Positions 49,611-58,322 of a DNA stretch of 64,000 nt are shown piece by piece. The notes under the pieces are model-generated. The model did not search any database, had not been told where the DNA came from, and saw only the letters and a program-made list of their open reading frames with translations. Numbering within the stretch: position 1 is the first letter of the stretch; the number at the start of each line of letters is the position of its first letter. Made by a program: the position numbers and the translations under genes. The stretch is from Nocardiopsis alba DSM 43377 (GTDB lineage: Bacteria > Actinomycetota > Actinomycetes > Streptosporangiales > Streptosporangiaceae), in NCBI RefSeq assembly GCF_000341225.1, contig NZ_ANAC01000022.1, positions 62,001-126,000 on the forward strand. Direction: 5' to 3'.

Positions 49611-52526
49611 TCAGGCGGTGTTCGTCGCCGGCGGGGGCAGCAGCTCCTCCAGGGCCTTGGCGATGGAACGGATCGTGGGTTGGTGATCCGGTAGCGCCGT
49701 GGGACGTTGCGGGAGCGCCTGGAGAAGGGTGGCCCGCAGACTCAGCAGGTGGAGTGAGTTCACCCCCAGGTCCGCCAGGTCGGTGTCCAGATCATGGTCG
49801 GTGACCTCGACGGCGGCCAGGTCCGCCACCTCACGATGGACCTGGTCCAGCACCACGGCGTGACGCTCGACCCCTTCCAGATGGGCGATGCGGTCCGTCC
49901 ATCGGTCGGAGACGCTCGGGGTCCACGGCGCCGGTTCCACCTCCAGGGGTGCGCAGGCGGCGGTGAAGGGCCAGGTGAGCGGGATGTGGTGGGTGTAGGC
50001 GTGCGCCGCGACACGTGCCGGCCCCAGGGGTTCGTGTTCGGGATCCCCGGCCGCGGTGATGTCCAGGGTCAGGTGGTGACGGGCCCGGGTGTGGGCCATG
50101 GCCGGCCCCAGGACGGGCCGGGGCGAGATCTCCACGGCCAGGGTGGCGCCCGATGCGCAGGAGATGGTGGCCTGCTCGAACTCGACCGGGGCACGGAGTT
50201 GGCGGACCCAGTAGTCGGCGGTCAGGTCGGTACCGACGATGGGACGACCGGTGACGGTGGAGACCATCTCCACCTCCCCCGGCTCGGGCCGCAGACCCTC
50301 CAGTTCCGCGGCCAGGAGGGACTGGAGCCCCTCCACGTGCCGGCTGTGGGCGGGAGGCGCCTGGGAGACACGGGTGTTGCGCACCCCCCGTTCGGTCAGG
50401 TCCGCGACCAGGGCGTCCAAGGAGTCCCGATCTCCGGAGAGCACGACGTCCCGTGGCGAGTTACGGCAGGCGATCTCCAGCCCGTACCGGTCGGTGAGCT
50501 CCTGTGCCTCGTGCGCGTCCAGTTGGGCGGCGACCAGACCGCCCTCATGAACGATCCGTTCCAGAAGGGTGGAGCGGGCCCGTGCCAGGCGCGCGGCCTG
50601 ATCCAGCGGAAGGATGCCCGCCACATGGGCGGCGGCCACCTCTCCCATCGAGTGCCCCACCACCGCGTCCGGGACCAGGCCATAACGGTCGCGCAGCGTG
50701 TGGGCCAGGGCGACCTGGACCGCGAAGGTGGCCTGCTGGAGAAAGGCCAGACCGAGCTCACCGGTGTCACCGGGTCGCCAGGGCAGCTCCAGCTCCCGGA
50801 GGACGGCCTCCAGGTGCTCGGCGAACATCGGATCCTCGCGACGCAGTCTCAGGCCCATACGAGGATGGGCGCTGCCCTGTCCGCCGAACACCCACACCTG
50901 ACGCCACGGCGAACGCCCCTCGGTGGGGCCGACGAGATCCGGGTGGGATCGACCCTGCGCCAGAGCCTCCCAGGCCTCGGCCGAACCGGCGGTGTTGGGC
51001 GCCGACAGCACCGCGGCCCGCACCCGGTGGTGGTCCCGGCGTCGGACGAGATGATCCCCGATCCGGCCCGCGCGAGCACGGCCGGGACCGGCGACGGCCG
51101 GAGCGAGGACCTCCGCCGCGGCGCGCACACCGGACTCGGTGGGAGACGAGACCGGAAGCGCCAAGGCACCGCCCACGGAAGCCGAGGTCAGACCGCCGCG
51201 GCGTCCACGTGCCGCGGCGGGGACCCGGCTCATGATGGTGTGACCGATGGCCCCGGAGAAGCCGAGCCCGGTCACCCCCACCACCTTCGGCGGGATCTCC
51301 ACGGCTTCGGTGGCGACCGTCAGGCCTTCGCCCAGATCCGGGTTGGGCTCGGTGTGTCCGGTGGTGGGCGGGACGATCCCGTGGTGCAGGCTCAGCGCCG
51401 CCGCGACCACGCCGGTCAGGGCGGAGGCCGCCTCCGCGTGCCCCCACAACCCCTTCACCGATCCGACCAGGAGCGGACGGTCCCGCTCGGGTCGGTCGAA
51501 CACCTGCCTCAGGGCGGCCAACTCGGCCCGGTCGCCGGCCCGGGTGGCGGTGCCGTGACCGATCAGGTAGTCGACCCGTTCCGGGCTCAGACCGGCCTGG
51601 TCGTAGACCCGGGTGAGCAGCTCGGCCTGGGCCGGCCGTGAGGGCATACCGGTGCCGGCCGAGCGGCCGTCCGCGCCCATCAGGGTGTGGTCGATCAACG
51701 CGTAGACGCGGTCCTGGTCGGCCCGGGCCCTGGAGTAGCGGCGCAGGACCACGGCGACCACGGCCTCACCGCGTACGTATCCCCGGGCTCCGACGTCGTA
51801 GGGGAGGCAGGCGCCGTCCTCCGCCAGGACACCGCCCTCGACGAACGCCCGGATCACCACGGGGTCGGCACAGGTGTTGGTGCCGATGACGATCGCGGTG
51901 TCCACCCTCCCCTGGGCCAGGTCGCGGTGGGCCGCGTCCAGAGCGGCCATGGACGCCGAGCAGGAGGTGTCGAAGGTGACCAGGGGGCCGCGGGTGTCGA
52001 GCCAACGCGAGACGGGCGTGGCCAACATGCCGGCACCGCCGGAGGCGAGGTCCACCAGACCGGGGCGGGATCGCCGCCCGAAGGTGGTGAGGGCCTCGTC
52101 CGGGGTGGCGTTGCCCAGGTAGACACCGGTGGAGGGCCCCGCCAGGGTGGAGGGCGCCAGCCCCGCGTCGGCGATGGCCTCGGCGACCACCTGCGTGACC
52201 AGGGTCTGGGTGGGCGACAGGTGGGCGCCCTCGGTGGCGCGCATCCCCAGCACGGTGGCGTCCAGGGATCCGGCTTCGGGCAGGGTCAGGTGGGCGACCG
52301 GCCACGGGGTGTCGGAGCGGTCCTCCGGGTGGAGGCGCTCGGCCATGGCCCGCCATCGCTCTTCGGGGTAGCGGCCGATCGCGCTCTCGGCCGCCAACAG
52401 TGCGTTCCAGGCGCGATCGGGGCCGCGCAGATCAGGGCCGGAACCACCCGGCAGGCGTAGACCGATACCGGTCAGGGCCGCCGATGTGGAGGGAACCGGG
52501 GTCCTCAACGGGCCACCCCTCGCCAC
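49611..52526 (-). CDS. Single-module type I polyketide synthase, KS-AT-ACP
   Basis: A 971-residue polyketide synthase. KS domain: active-site Cys in DTSCSASMAAL (residue 189), His in HGTATRAGD (324) and His in SVKGLWGHAEAAS (363). AT domain: GGQGSAHPRMG, nucleophile Ser in GHSMGEVAAAHVAG (626), and APPAHSRHVE (His 727) where malonyl- or methylmalonyl-specific enzymes have HAFH or YASH, so the extender unit is not predictable. ACP: LGVNSLHLLS with phosphopantetheine Ser near 924. No KR, DH, ER or TE is present. The start is GTG 52526, or TTG 52508, which overlaps the methyltransferase stop as TTGA. Last gene of a three-gene operon. Confidence 0.9.
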   Translation of the reverse strand: MARGGPLRTPVPSTSAALTGIGLRLPGGSGPDLRGPDRAWNALLAAESAIGRYPEERWRAMAERLHPEDRSDTPWPVAHLTLPEAGSLDATVLGMRATEGAHLSPTQTLVTQVVAEAIADAGLAPSTLAGPSTGVYLGNATPDEALTTFGRRSRPGLVDLASGGAGMLATPVSRWLDTRGPLVTFDTSCSASMAALDAAHRDLAQGRVDTAIVIGTNTCADPVVIRAFVEGGVLAEDGACLPYDVGARGYVRGEAVVAVVLRRYSRARADQDRVYALIDHTLMGADGRSAGTGMPSRPAQAELLTRVYDQAGLSPERVDYLIGHGTATRAGDRAELAALRQVFDRPERDRPLLVGSVKGLWGHAEAASALTGVVAAALSLHHGIVPPTTGHTEPNPDLGEGLTVATEAVEIPPKVVGVTGLGFSGAIGHTIMSRVPAAARGRRGGLTSASVGGALALPVSSPTESGVRAAAEVLAPAVAGPGRARAGRIGDHLVRRRDHHRVRAAVLSAPNTAGSAEAWEALAQGRSHPDLVGPTEGRSPWRQVWVFGGQGSAHPRMGLRLRREDPMFAEHLEAVLRELELPWRPGDTGELGLAFLQQATFAVQVALAHTLRDRYGLVPDAVVGHSMGEVAAAHVAGILPLDQAARLARARSTLLERIVHEGGLVAAQLDAHEAQELTDRYGLEIACRNSPRDVVLSGDRDSLDALVADLTERGVRNTRVSQAPPAHSRHVEGLQSLLAAELEGLRPEPGEVEMVSTVTGRPIVGTDLTADYWVRQLRAPVEFEQATISCASGATLAVEISPRPVLGPAMAHTRARHHLTLDITAAGDPEHEPLGPARVAAHAYTHHIPLTWPFTAACAPLEVEPAPWTPSVSDRWTDRIAHLEGVERHAVVLDQVHREVADLAAVEVTDHDLDTDLADLGVNSLHLLSLRATLLQALPQRPTALPDHQPTIRSIAKALEELLPPPATNTA

Positions 52527-53173
52527 AACGCCACTCGGCCCACGATGTCGATCTCCACATCGTCGAACCGCTCGCGCAGGGCGGCGCGCAGGTCGTCCAG
52601 GGAGTCGCCCCGGTTGTCGAAGACACCGCGGTCGTTGAGCAGCTTGAGACCGGCGCGGCTGAGCGCGGTCTGGCGCACCCCGTGGCTCAGGACGGTGGCG
52701 CCGGCGAACGTGCCCCCGGGCCGCAGAACGCCCGCGATGTGGTCGAACACCGACGACTTGGCCTTCAGGTCGCTCCCCCGCACGCAGTGCAGGACCATGG
52801 ACAGCACCACGACGTCGACGCTGTTCTCCTCCATGGGGAACGGCTTGGTCGCGTCATTGTGGTGAAGGGTGGGGGCGTAGCGGGCCAGACGCGCGCCGGC
52901 CACCTTCAGCATGTCGGGGTTGGTGTCCATCAGGTGCAGGTCGAGCTTGTCGCGGTCGACCCGGTGCAGGTGCCCGCCGTCGGCGGGACCGATCTCCAGC
53001 ACGGTGTCGCCCTCGTGGACGACCTCCCGGTGCAGGTCCAGGACATAGCGGTAGTTGCAGCCCCACAGGTAGGGGTAGGTGCCGTGCACCACCAGGGCCT
53101 GGTAGCCGCGGTCGACCAGGGTCGGGTTCCACCAGGCGGACGCGGTGGGGGTAGAGGCCACAGAGGGGGACAT
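52505..53173 (-). CDS. SAM-dependent methyltransferase of the polyketide cluster
   Basis: A 222-residue class I methyltransferase. The SAM-binding motif I is GDTVLEIGPADGGHLHRV, followed by LHLMDTNPDMLKVAGARL, the acidic loop and VDVVVLSMVLHCVRG. The protein resembles small-molecule methyltransferases. I chose ATG 53173, with GGAG six bases upstream. It lies between the flavoprotein and polyketide synthase genes and overlaps the latter, so it most likely methylates the polyketide or its product. Confidence 0.88.
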   Translation of the reverse strand: MSPSVASTPTASAWWNPTLVDRGYQALVVHGTYPYLWGCNYRYVLDLHREVVHEGDTVLEIGPADGGHLHRVDRDKLDLHLMDTNPDMLKVAGARLARYAPTLHHNDATKPFPMEENSVDVVVLSMVLHCVRGSDLKAKSSVFDHIAGVLRPGGTFAGATVLSHGVRQTALSRAGLKLLNDRGVFDNRGDSLDDLRAALRERFDDVEIDIVGRVALWRGVAR

Positions 53174-53239
53174 GGGGATCTCCAATGACTGGATAGGGGA
53201 TGAAAGGGGTGGGGAAGGGATCGGGTGGGTTCGAAGGGT

Positions 53240-54517
53240 TCAGGAGACGGGGAGCGCCTGAGGCAGGACCGAGGCCAGGTAGGCGCGGGCCTGTTCGGGG
53301 TCCATCAACCACTCGGCGTAGGAGCGCGGGTCGGCCAGACCCTCGATGATCCGGTCGGCGACCGGCTGGTGGAAGGTGGCGGCGCCGAACACCTCGCCCA
53401 CGTGGGCGGGCGCGTCGGGCTCCCACATTCCGTCCAACATCTCCGACAGCCCCGAGGCCGCCGCTCCCATACCGGTGTGCGCGCCGTCCTGCCCCGACCA
53501 GAAGCCGTCGAAGGTCTCCTGCATCCACTCCGGGGTGAACCCCTGGTCTCCGTGGCCGAGGATGCGCTTGTAGTAGTGCTGGGCGCTGTGCACCGACAGG
53601 TTCGACTCCTGAGCGGCCATGGGGTCGGTGGTCACCACCATGTCGCCCAGACCGAGGACGTGCCCGCCGGAGGGGAGCTGGGCGATGGCCCGTCGCGCGT
53701 GCGGGCTGATCCGATGCGTGCTGGTGCTGCGCTCGCCGATCAGCTGGGCGTGCACGATGCGCTCGTACATGTCGGGGAAGTAACGGCCGACGATCTCCTT
53801 GGCCCGACGCAGCTGCTCGTCGGGGCCGGGGCGGTCCGGCCATGAGTCCATCGGGCCGCCGGGGTTGGAGACCAGCTGGAGGATGTGGCACTCGCCCTGG
53901 GTGGTCAGCACCGGAGCGAGGATCCCGCGCACCTCGCGGGCCGACCCGACCAGGGCCAGGTCGCCACCGGACGAGGCGTACGGTCCGGGCGGCACGTCGT
54001 CGATGAGGACCTGGGCCACCGTCCGCTCCTTGGCGCGGGCGATGTCGGAGTTGTGGTCGAACAACTGCCCCAGTTCGCCGCCGCCGACGGCGACCACGAT
54101 CAGGTGGAACATACGGGTGAAGTAGTCCAGGTCGGTCACGGTCACCCCGTGGATCACGACCTTGCCGCCGCGGTCCTCGAAGGACTCCAGCCAGTCGGCC
54201 ATCTTGATCCGGTGGTCCACCGACACACCGGGGGCGGCGAACCGGCCGCGCACGGCGGCGGGGTCCCCCTGCGGCGGGTGCAGGAGCAGGTCCACGCCGG
54301 TGATGTGCGGGGCCATGCCCTCCCACATCGTCAGGTCCAGGACCCGTTCCCGCGCGACCGCCTCTCCCAGGGTGAACTGGAACAGGGGCAGGGGACCGGT
54401 ACGGATCTCCCCCGACGCGGGCGAGTTGATGACGGTGACGTCATAACCGGCCCTCAGCAGCTGGTGGGCCAATATCAGCCCCGAGCTGCTGGCTCCGACG
54501 ATCAGGATCTTCTTCAT
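53240..54517 (-). CDS. Styrene/indole monooxygenase-like FAD-dependent oxygenase
   Basis: A 425-residue flavoprotein of the two-component styrene monooxygenase (StyA) type. It begins MKKILIVGASSSGLILAHQL (FAD-binding fold) and has HVLGLGDMVVTTDPMAAQES, the family's FAD-pyrophosphate and active-site segment. Such enzymes epoxidise or hydroxylate aromatic vinyl or indole compounds with FADH2 supplied by a separate reductase; no reductase gene is near. ATG 54517 has GGAG eight bases upstream. First clear gene of the minus-strand cluster. Confidence 0.85.
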   Translation of the reverse strand: MKKILIVGASSSGLILAHQLLRAGYDVTVINSPASGEIRTGPLPLFQFTLGEAVARERVLDLTMWEGMAPHITGVDLLLHPPQGDPAAVRGRFAAPGVSVDHRIKMADWLESFEDRGGKVVIHGVTVTDLDYFTRMFHLIVVAVGGGELGQLFDHNSDIARAKERTVAQVLIDDVPPGPYASSGGDLALVGSAREVRGILAPVLTTQGECHILQLVSNPGGPMDSWPDRPGPDEQLRRAKEIVGRYFPDMYERIVHAQLIGERSTSTHRISPHARRAIAQLPSGGHVLGLGDMVVTTDPMAAQESNLSVHSAQHYYKRILGHGDQGFTPEWMQETFDGFWSGQDGAHTGMGAAASGLSEMLDGMWEPDAPAHVGEVFGAATFHQPVADRIIEGLADPRSYAEWLMDPEQARAYLASVLPQALPVS

Positions 54518-54798
54518 GAGGGCTTCTCCAGGGTGATACGCGGCAACCGGGTCAGAGTCGTGTGCGCGGCCGGGCGGGAACGGGTGTCCGCGAAGTGGAT
54601 CTCGTCCACGTGCGAAGTTCGACCGATCCGGCCCGGGCGGGGCCGCGTCCGTTCGGGACGGGGGGTGTGCGCCACCCCGACCGCGGCCCGGTTCCGTTCT
54701 CGACCGGGACCAGAGCGTGGTCGACGGCCCGTGAGGCCGGGTGGCGCGGCAGCCCGCGCCGGAGCGGCGGACCTCCATGAGGGAAAGGAGTTGCGCAT
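54514..54798 (-). CDS. Possible 94-residue basic leader ORF of the polyketide cluster
   Basis: A Pro/Arg-rich ORF starting at ATG 54798 and ending in a TGA that overlaps the flavoprotein start (ATGA). The overlap and its position just after the candidate operator suggest it could be translated ahead of the operon, but it shows no family features, no good Shine-Dalgarno and a composition expected of non-coding GC-rich DNA. It may equally be part of the 5' leader. Confidence 0.25.
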   Translation of the reverse strand: MRNSFPSWRSAAPARAAAPPGLTGRRPRSGPGRERNRAAVGVAHTPRPERTRPRPGRIGRTSHVDEIHFADTRSRPAAHTTLTRLPRITLEKPS

Positions 54799-54819
54799 GT
54801 GACTACTGTGCCCTGAAAT

Positions 54820-54835
54820 CACCTATAACACCTAT
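54820..54835. promoter_or_regulatory. Direct repeat near the polyketide cluster promoter
   Basis: CACCTAT occurs at 54820-54826 and again at 54829-54835, spaced nine bases start to start (ATAGGTG twice on the coding strand). It sits in a locally AT-rich stretch with a TATAGG hexamer, about 300 bases upstream of the flavoprotein gene. An operator is the likeliest reading; no regulator gene is adjacent. Confidence 0.4.
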
Positions 54836-55357
54836 TGGGTTGCCGGGATCTCTCCGAAGAGTGATAAAGAGGACACCTCCCGCGTGAGGCGTCGATAGCG
54901 CAATGTGAGTTTCTTCTGGAGAAATGCCTGCTTAGACAGGTCGAAGGTTTTCGGACCTCACCTAATGCTCTTTATGAACCCAGAGGCATGGACCGAAAAG
55001 CCCTGGTGGTGGCGCACCCGAGAGGTTCGAGTCGTCCACGGAGGCGACCCGCGGGCCCTTCGGTATCTCCAGAACGTGGCCGCCCGCCCAATCCGGAGTG
55101 AACGCGACCTCAAGAACCCCGGGACGCCGAAAACACCTGCTCCGACGTCCGACTACTTCATAAACGAGGATCGCGGAACGCCCCTATCCCCGTCCGCCGG
55201 CGAAACGGAGGAATCGGGGAGGTCCCATGGCGGAATCATCGGAGGACGTTCCTCGTCACGGCCCACTTCGCCTTTCACGACCTCCGGTCGAACGGGGGCC
55301 GACCACCTCGGTGGCGGTCCGGGAGACACGACATGGCTCCCCCGCCACTCCACGACA
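54836..55357. other. Intergenic region between the polyketide cluster and msrA
   Basis: About 520 bases with lower GC in the first third (54840-54990). A plus-strand ORF that crosses it and runs antisense into msrA shows no family features. I see no gene here. Confidence 0.5.
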
Positions 55358-55401
55358 CGAGCCCCGGGCCCACACCCCGGGTGGGGCGGGCCCGGGGCTC
55401 G
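55358..55401 (-). terminator. Terminator after msrA
   Basis: CGAGCCCCGGGCCC (55358-55371) pairs perfectly over 14 bases with 55388-55401; the loop itself contains a second small inverted repeat. It lies 20 bases past the msrA stop. Confidence 0.8.
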
Positions 55402-55421
55402 CGTCGGTCGGGCTTCGCGGT

Positions 55422-56090
55422 CTACTCGTCGCCCGTGGAGGCCACGCCGATCGGGCAGCTCGCGCCGGTCCCGCCGATACCGCAGTAGCCGTTGGGGTTC
55501 TTGGCCTCGGACAGGTACTGCTGGTGGTAGTCCTCGGCGAAGTAGAAGTCCCGGAGCGGCGCGATCTCCGTGGTGATCTCCCCGTAGCCGGAACGCGTCA
55601 ACACCGGCTGGAAGGCGTCGCGGGTGGCCTCGGCGGTCTCCCGCTGGGCCTCGGAGTGGTAGTAGATCGCGGACCGGTACTGGCTGCCCACATCGTTGCC
55701 CTGCCGCATGCCCTGCGTCGGGTCGTGCCCCTCCCAGAAGATCTTGAGGATCTCCGCGTAGGAGATGAGCTCAGGGTCGAAGACCACGCGCACGACCTCG
55801 GCGTGCCCGGTCAGTCCCGAACACACCTCTTCGTAGGTGGGGTTGGGCGTGAACCCGCCGGCGTAGCCCACGGCGGTGGTGATGACGCCCTTCTCGGCCC
55901 CCAGCCGCCAGAACACGCGCTCGGCTCCCCAGAAACAGCCCATGCCCAGATCCGCGATCTCGGACCCGTCCGGGTAGGGCGGGGTCAGGGCGGTGCCCAA
56001 CACGGTGTGACCGAAGGGAGGCTCGATCGGGGTCTCCCGCCCCGGCAGGGCGCGGGCGGGGTCGACCATGGTCGTCTTTCTACCGAACAT
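55422..56090 (-). CDS. msrA: Peptide-methionine (S)-S-oxide reductase
   Basis: Repair enzyme that reduces methionine-S-sulfoxide in proteins. The 222-residue protein has the catalytic [11 protein letters not shown] (Cys near residue 52), [30 protein letters not shown] and [13 protein letters not shown]. Two C-terminal cysteines ([15 protein letters not shown]) are placed to act as resolving cysteines. ATG 56090 has GGAGAC directly upstream. Divergent from rarD. Confidence 0.95.
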   Translation of the reverse strand: MFGRKTTMVDPARALPGRETPIEPPFGHTVLGTALTPPYPDGSEIADLGMGCFWGAERVFWRLGAEKGVITTAVGYAGGFTPNPTYEEVCSGLTGHAEVVRVVFDPELISYAEILKIFWEGHDPTQGMRQGNDVGSQYRSAIYYHSEAQRETAEATRDAFQPVLTRSGYGEITTEIAPLRDFYFAEDYHQQYLSEAKNPNGYCGIGGTGASCPIGVASTGDE

Positions 56091-56187
56091 GTCTCCAGGC
56101 TATCCGCCTCGTCCAGGGGTTCCCAGAGCCGTGCGCGCCCCTGTGGACGATCCACCCGAAGTCCATCGCATACGCACGATAAAAACA

Positions 56188-56216
56188 GCGACAGATGCGG
56201 GGATTCGTCCTACGAT
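56188..56216 (+). promoter_or_regulatory. Promoter of a probable leaderless rarD mRNA
   Basis: GCGACA (56188-56193) and TACGAT (56211-56216) are 17 bases apart. The GTG start at 56224 lies seven bases after the -10 hexamer and lacks a Shine-Dalgarno, so transcription probably starts at the first codon. Confidence 0.5.
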
Positions 56217-56223
56217 TGCCTTT

Positions 56224-57165
56224 GTGCCGGAATCCAATCGCGGCGTCGCCCTCGGGGCCGGCGCCTTCCTCCTCTGGGGCTTCGCCGCCCTCTACTGGCC
56301 CTTCCTCTCGGCCTCCGCCCCGGCCGAGATCCTCGCCCACCGCATGGTGTGGGCCCTACTCGCGATGTGCGTCTTCCTCCTCCTGGCCCGTCGGGGCTGG
56401 TCGTGGCTGCCGGCCCTGCTCAGGGATCCGCGCAAGCTGCTGTTGGTCGCCGCGGCCGCCGTCCTCATCTCGCTGAACTGGTGGGGGTTCATCTACGCGG
56501 TCTCCATCACCCAGACCCTCCAGGCCTCGTTGGCCTACTTCATCAACCCCCTGATGACCGTCGGCATGGGTGTCGTGTTCTTCTCCGAACGCCTGCGCCG
56601 CACCCAGTGGATCGCGATCACCCTGGGCCTGGCCGCCGTACTGGTGATGACGGTGGCCTACGGGTCCACCCCCTGGCTCTCCCTTCTGATGGCGAGCTCC
56701 TTCGCCTCCTACGCCGCGGTGAAGAAGTACGTGAACCTGGACGGGATGCAGAGCCTGACCGTCGAGACCCTCATCATGTTCCTGCCGGCCCTGGGCTACG
56801 TGGTGTACCTGGAGGCGACCGGGGCGGGCACCGCCTTCTCGGTCTCCCCCGCGCACACGGCCCTGTTGGTGGGCGGCGGTTTCGTGACGGCCCTGCCGTT
56901 GCTGCTGTTCGGGGTGGCCGCCCGCCGGGTGCCGTTGAGCATCATCGGCATGCTCCAGTTCATCGCCCCGACGATGATGTTCCTGATCGGTTGGCTGCTC
57001 CAAGGGGAGGAGATGCCCCTGAGCCGGTGGATCGGTTTCGGGTTCGTGTGGCTGGCGGTGTGCGTCTTCGTCTACGACCAGGTCCGCAACGCCCGTCGCC
57101 GATCGGCCGCCCGGGCATCGGTCACAGAGGTCGTCGAGGAACCTCCGGTCTCCCGACAGGGCTGA
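56224..57165 (+). CDS. rarD: EamA-family transporter RarD
   Basis: Ten-helix permease of the drug/metabolite transporter superfamily, 313 residues. The RarD signature is visible (GVALGAGAFLLWGFAALYWP, SLNWWGFIYAVSITQTLQAS, LAYFINPLMTVGMGVVFFSE). The start is GTG 56224 (PESNRG follows), near a -10 hexamer. The substrate is not established for the family, though it was named after a chloramphenicol phenotype. The last 25 residues are a charged tail. Confidence 0.9.
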   Translation: MPESNRGVALGAGAFLLWGFAALYWPFLSASAPAEILAHRMVWALLAMCVFLLLARRGWSWLPALLRDPRKLLLVAAAAVLISLNWWGFIYAVSITQTLQASLAYFINPLMTVGMGVVFFSERLRRTQWIAITLGLAAVLVMTVAYGSTPWLSLLMASSFASYAAVKKYVNLDGMQSLTVETLIMFLPALGYVVYLEATGAGTAFSVSPAHTALLVGGGFVTALPLLLFGVAARRVPLSIIGMLQFIAPTMMFLIGWLLQGEEMPLSRWIGFGFVWLAVCVFVYDQVRNARRRSAARASVTEVVEEPPVSRQG

Positions 57166-57287
57166 ACTCGGCGTTCTCGGTTCCGGCGAACCGAAACTAC
57201 CCTCAGTGACTCTGTGCTAACGTCTGGTCGTGGGCGTCGGGTTCCCTTACCCCGCCCCTCCCCGGTCGTATGTCTCGGAGGGCCTCA

Positions 57288-58121
57288 GTGAAGCCTCGCA
57301 TCAGCCGCCCCGGCACGCTCCGTGCCGCGTCGGCCGTGTGCGCGGCCCTGCCCTCCTTCATCGGCCTTCCCCTGTTGCTCGGCGCCTTCCTCACCGTGTT
57401 GTGGCTGTCGGCGGCGCCCGCGCAGGCCGAGGCCCTGAGCGCTTCGGAGCCCCTCCAGAGTCTGGGCCAGGGCCGGACGCTCGAACGGGTCGAGGAGGTC
57501 GCCGCGCCGGTGACCGACACCCTCGGCACCGTCCACCAGCGGCTGGAAGAGGGCACCGGCGAGGCGGCGGCCACCGCCACGATCCTCCCCGAGCCCTCCG
57601 TCTCCGAGTTCCGCGGCGAGGTACGCGGGGTCTTCACCGAGGTCGACCGCGTCCGTGAGGAGGCGACCGAACTCGGTCCGCTCCCCATGCCGTCCGTCCG
57701 CGAGACGACCACCGCGAGCCCCGACACGGTCGAGGCCCCGAAGGACGAGGCCGCCGACGAGGAGGGCCCTCGCCCCTCCCGAGAGATCCAGGAGACCGAG
57801 GCCCCTCTCGACTCCGTGCCGCCCACGGAGCGGATCACGTCCGCACCGGTCTCCGGCGGAGCGAACGAGGCCCCGGGCGAGAACGCCACCGTCGACGACG
57901 ACACCGACGTCGAGCCGGTCGCCGAGCCGCACCGTGCCCAGGGCACCACCGGTTCCCCGGCACCCTCCACCGGAGGTCCCGCCCCGGCCGCCGCCGTCGC
58001 CGGCTACCTGGCCTCCGCCACCCTGCCCGGCCCGGACTCCACCGCCGTGCTCATCGGGTCCCGCGCGCCGCACGCCGGCCCGACCGACCCGGCCGACGAC
58101 CCCACGGTCTCGCCCGACTAG
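57288..58121 (+). CDS. Secreted or membrane-anchored low-complexity protein of unknown function
   Basis: A 277-residue protein with a long export signal (basic MKPRISRPGTLRAAS-type start, hydrophobic LPLLLGAFLTVLWLSAAPA, likely cleavage after AQA). The mature part is Glu/Thr/Pro/Ala-rich and probably disordered, with no recognised domain. I chose GTG 57288 because GGAGG lies six bases before it; the ATG at 57270 lacks one. It is followed by another secreted protein gene of similar composition, which may form an operon with it. Confidence 0.7.
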   Translation: MKPRISRPGTLRAASAVCAALPSFIGLPLLLGAFLTVLWLSAAPAQAEALSASEPLQSLGQGRTLERVEEVAAPVTDTLGTVHQRLEEGTGEAAATATILPEPSVSEFRGEVRGVFTEVDRVREEATELGPLPMPSVRETTTASPDTVEAPKDEAADEEGPRPSREIQETEAPLDSVPPTERITSAPVSGGANEAPGENATVDDDTDVEPVAEPHRAQGTTGSPAPSTGGPAPAAAVAGYLASATLPGPDSTAVLIGSRAPHAGPTDPADDPTVSPD

Positions 58122-58322
58122 CGAACGGACCGAGCGCGCCTTCACGCGCGCCCCGGACCCGTTCCCAGCACGTCCTTCTTCTTCCTGGGAGCTGACCTGA
58201 GTCCCGTGCCGTCGTTCACGTGATTCACGTCAGCCGGTGGTCCACCCGGCTCCGCAAGGCCGCCGTCCCCACGACGGCGCGGCCGTCCCGTCAACACATG
58301 GCTTCACGAGGGAAGGAACCCC

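Noticed and set aside
54905..55576. 223-codon plus ORF upstream of msrA
   Set aside because: No family features, no Shine-Dalgarno, and its 3' part is antisense to msrA.
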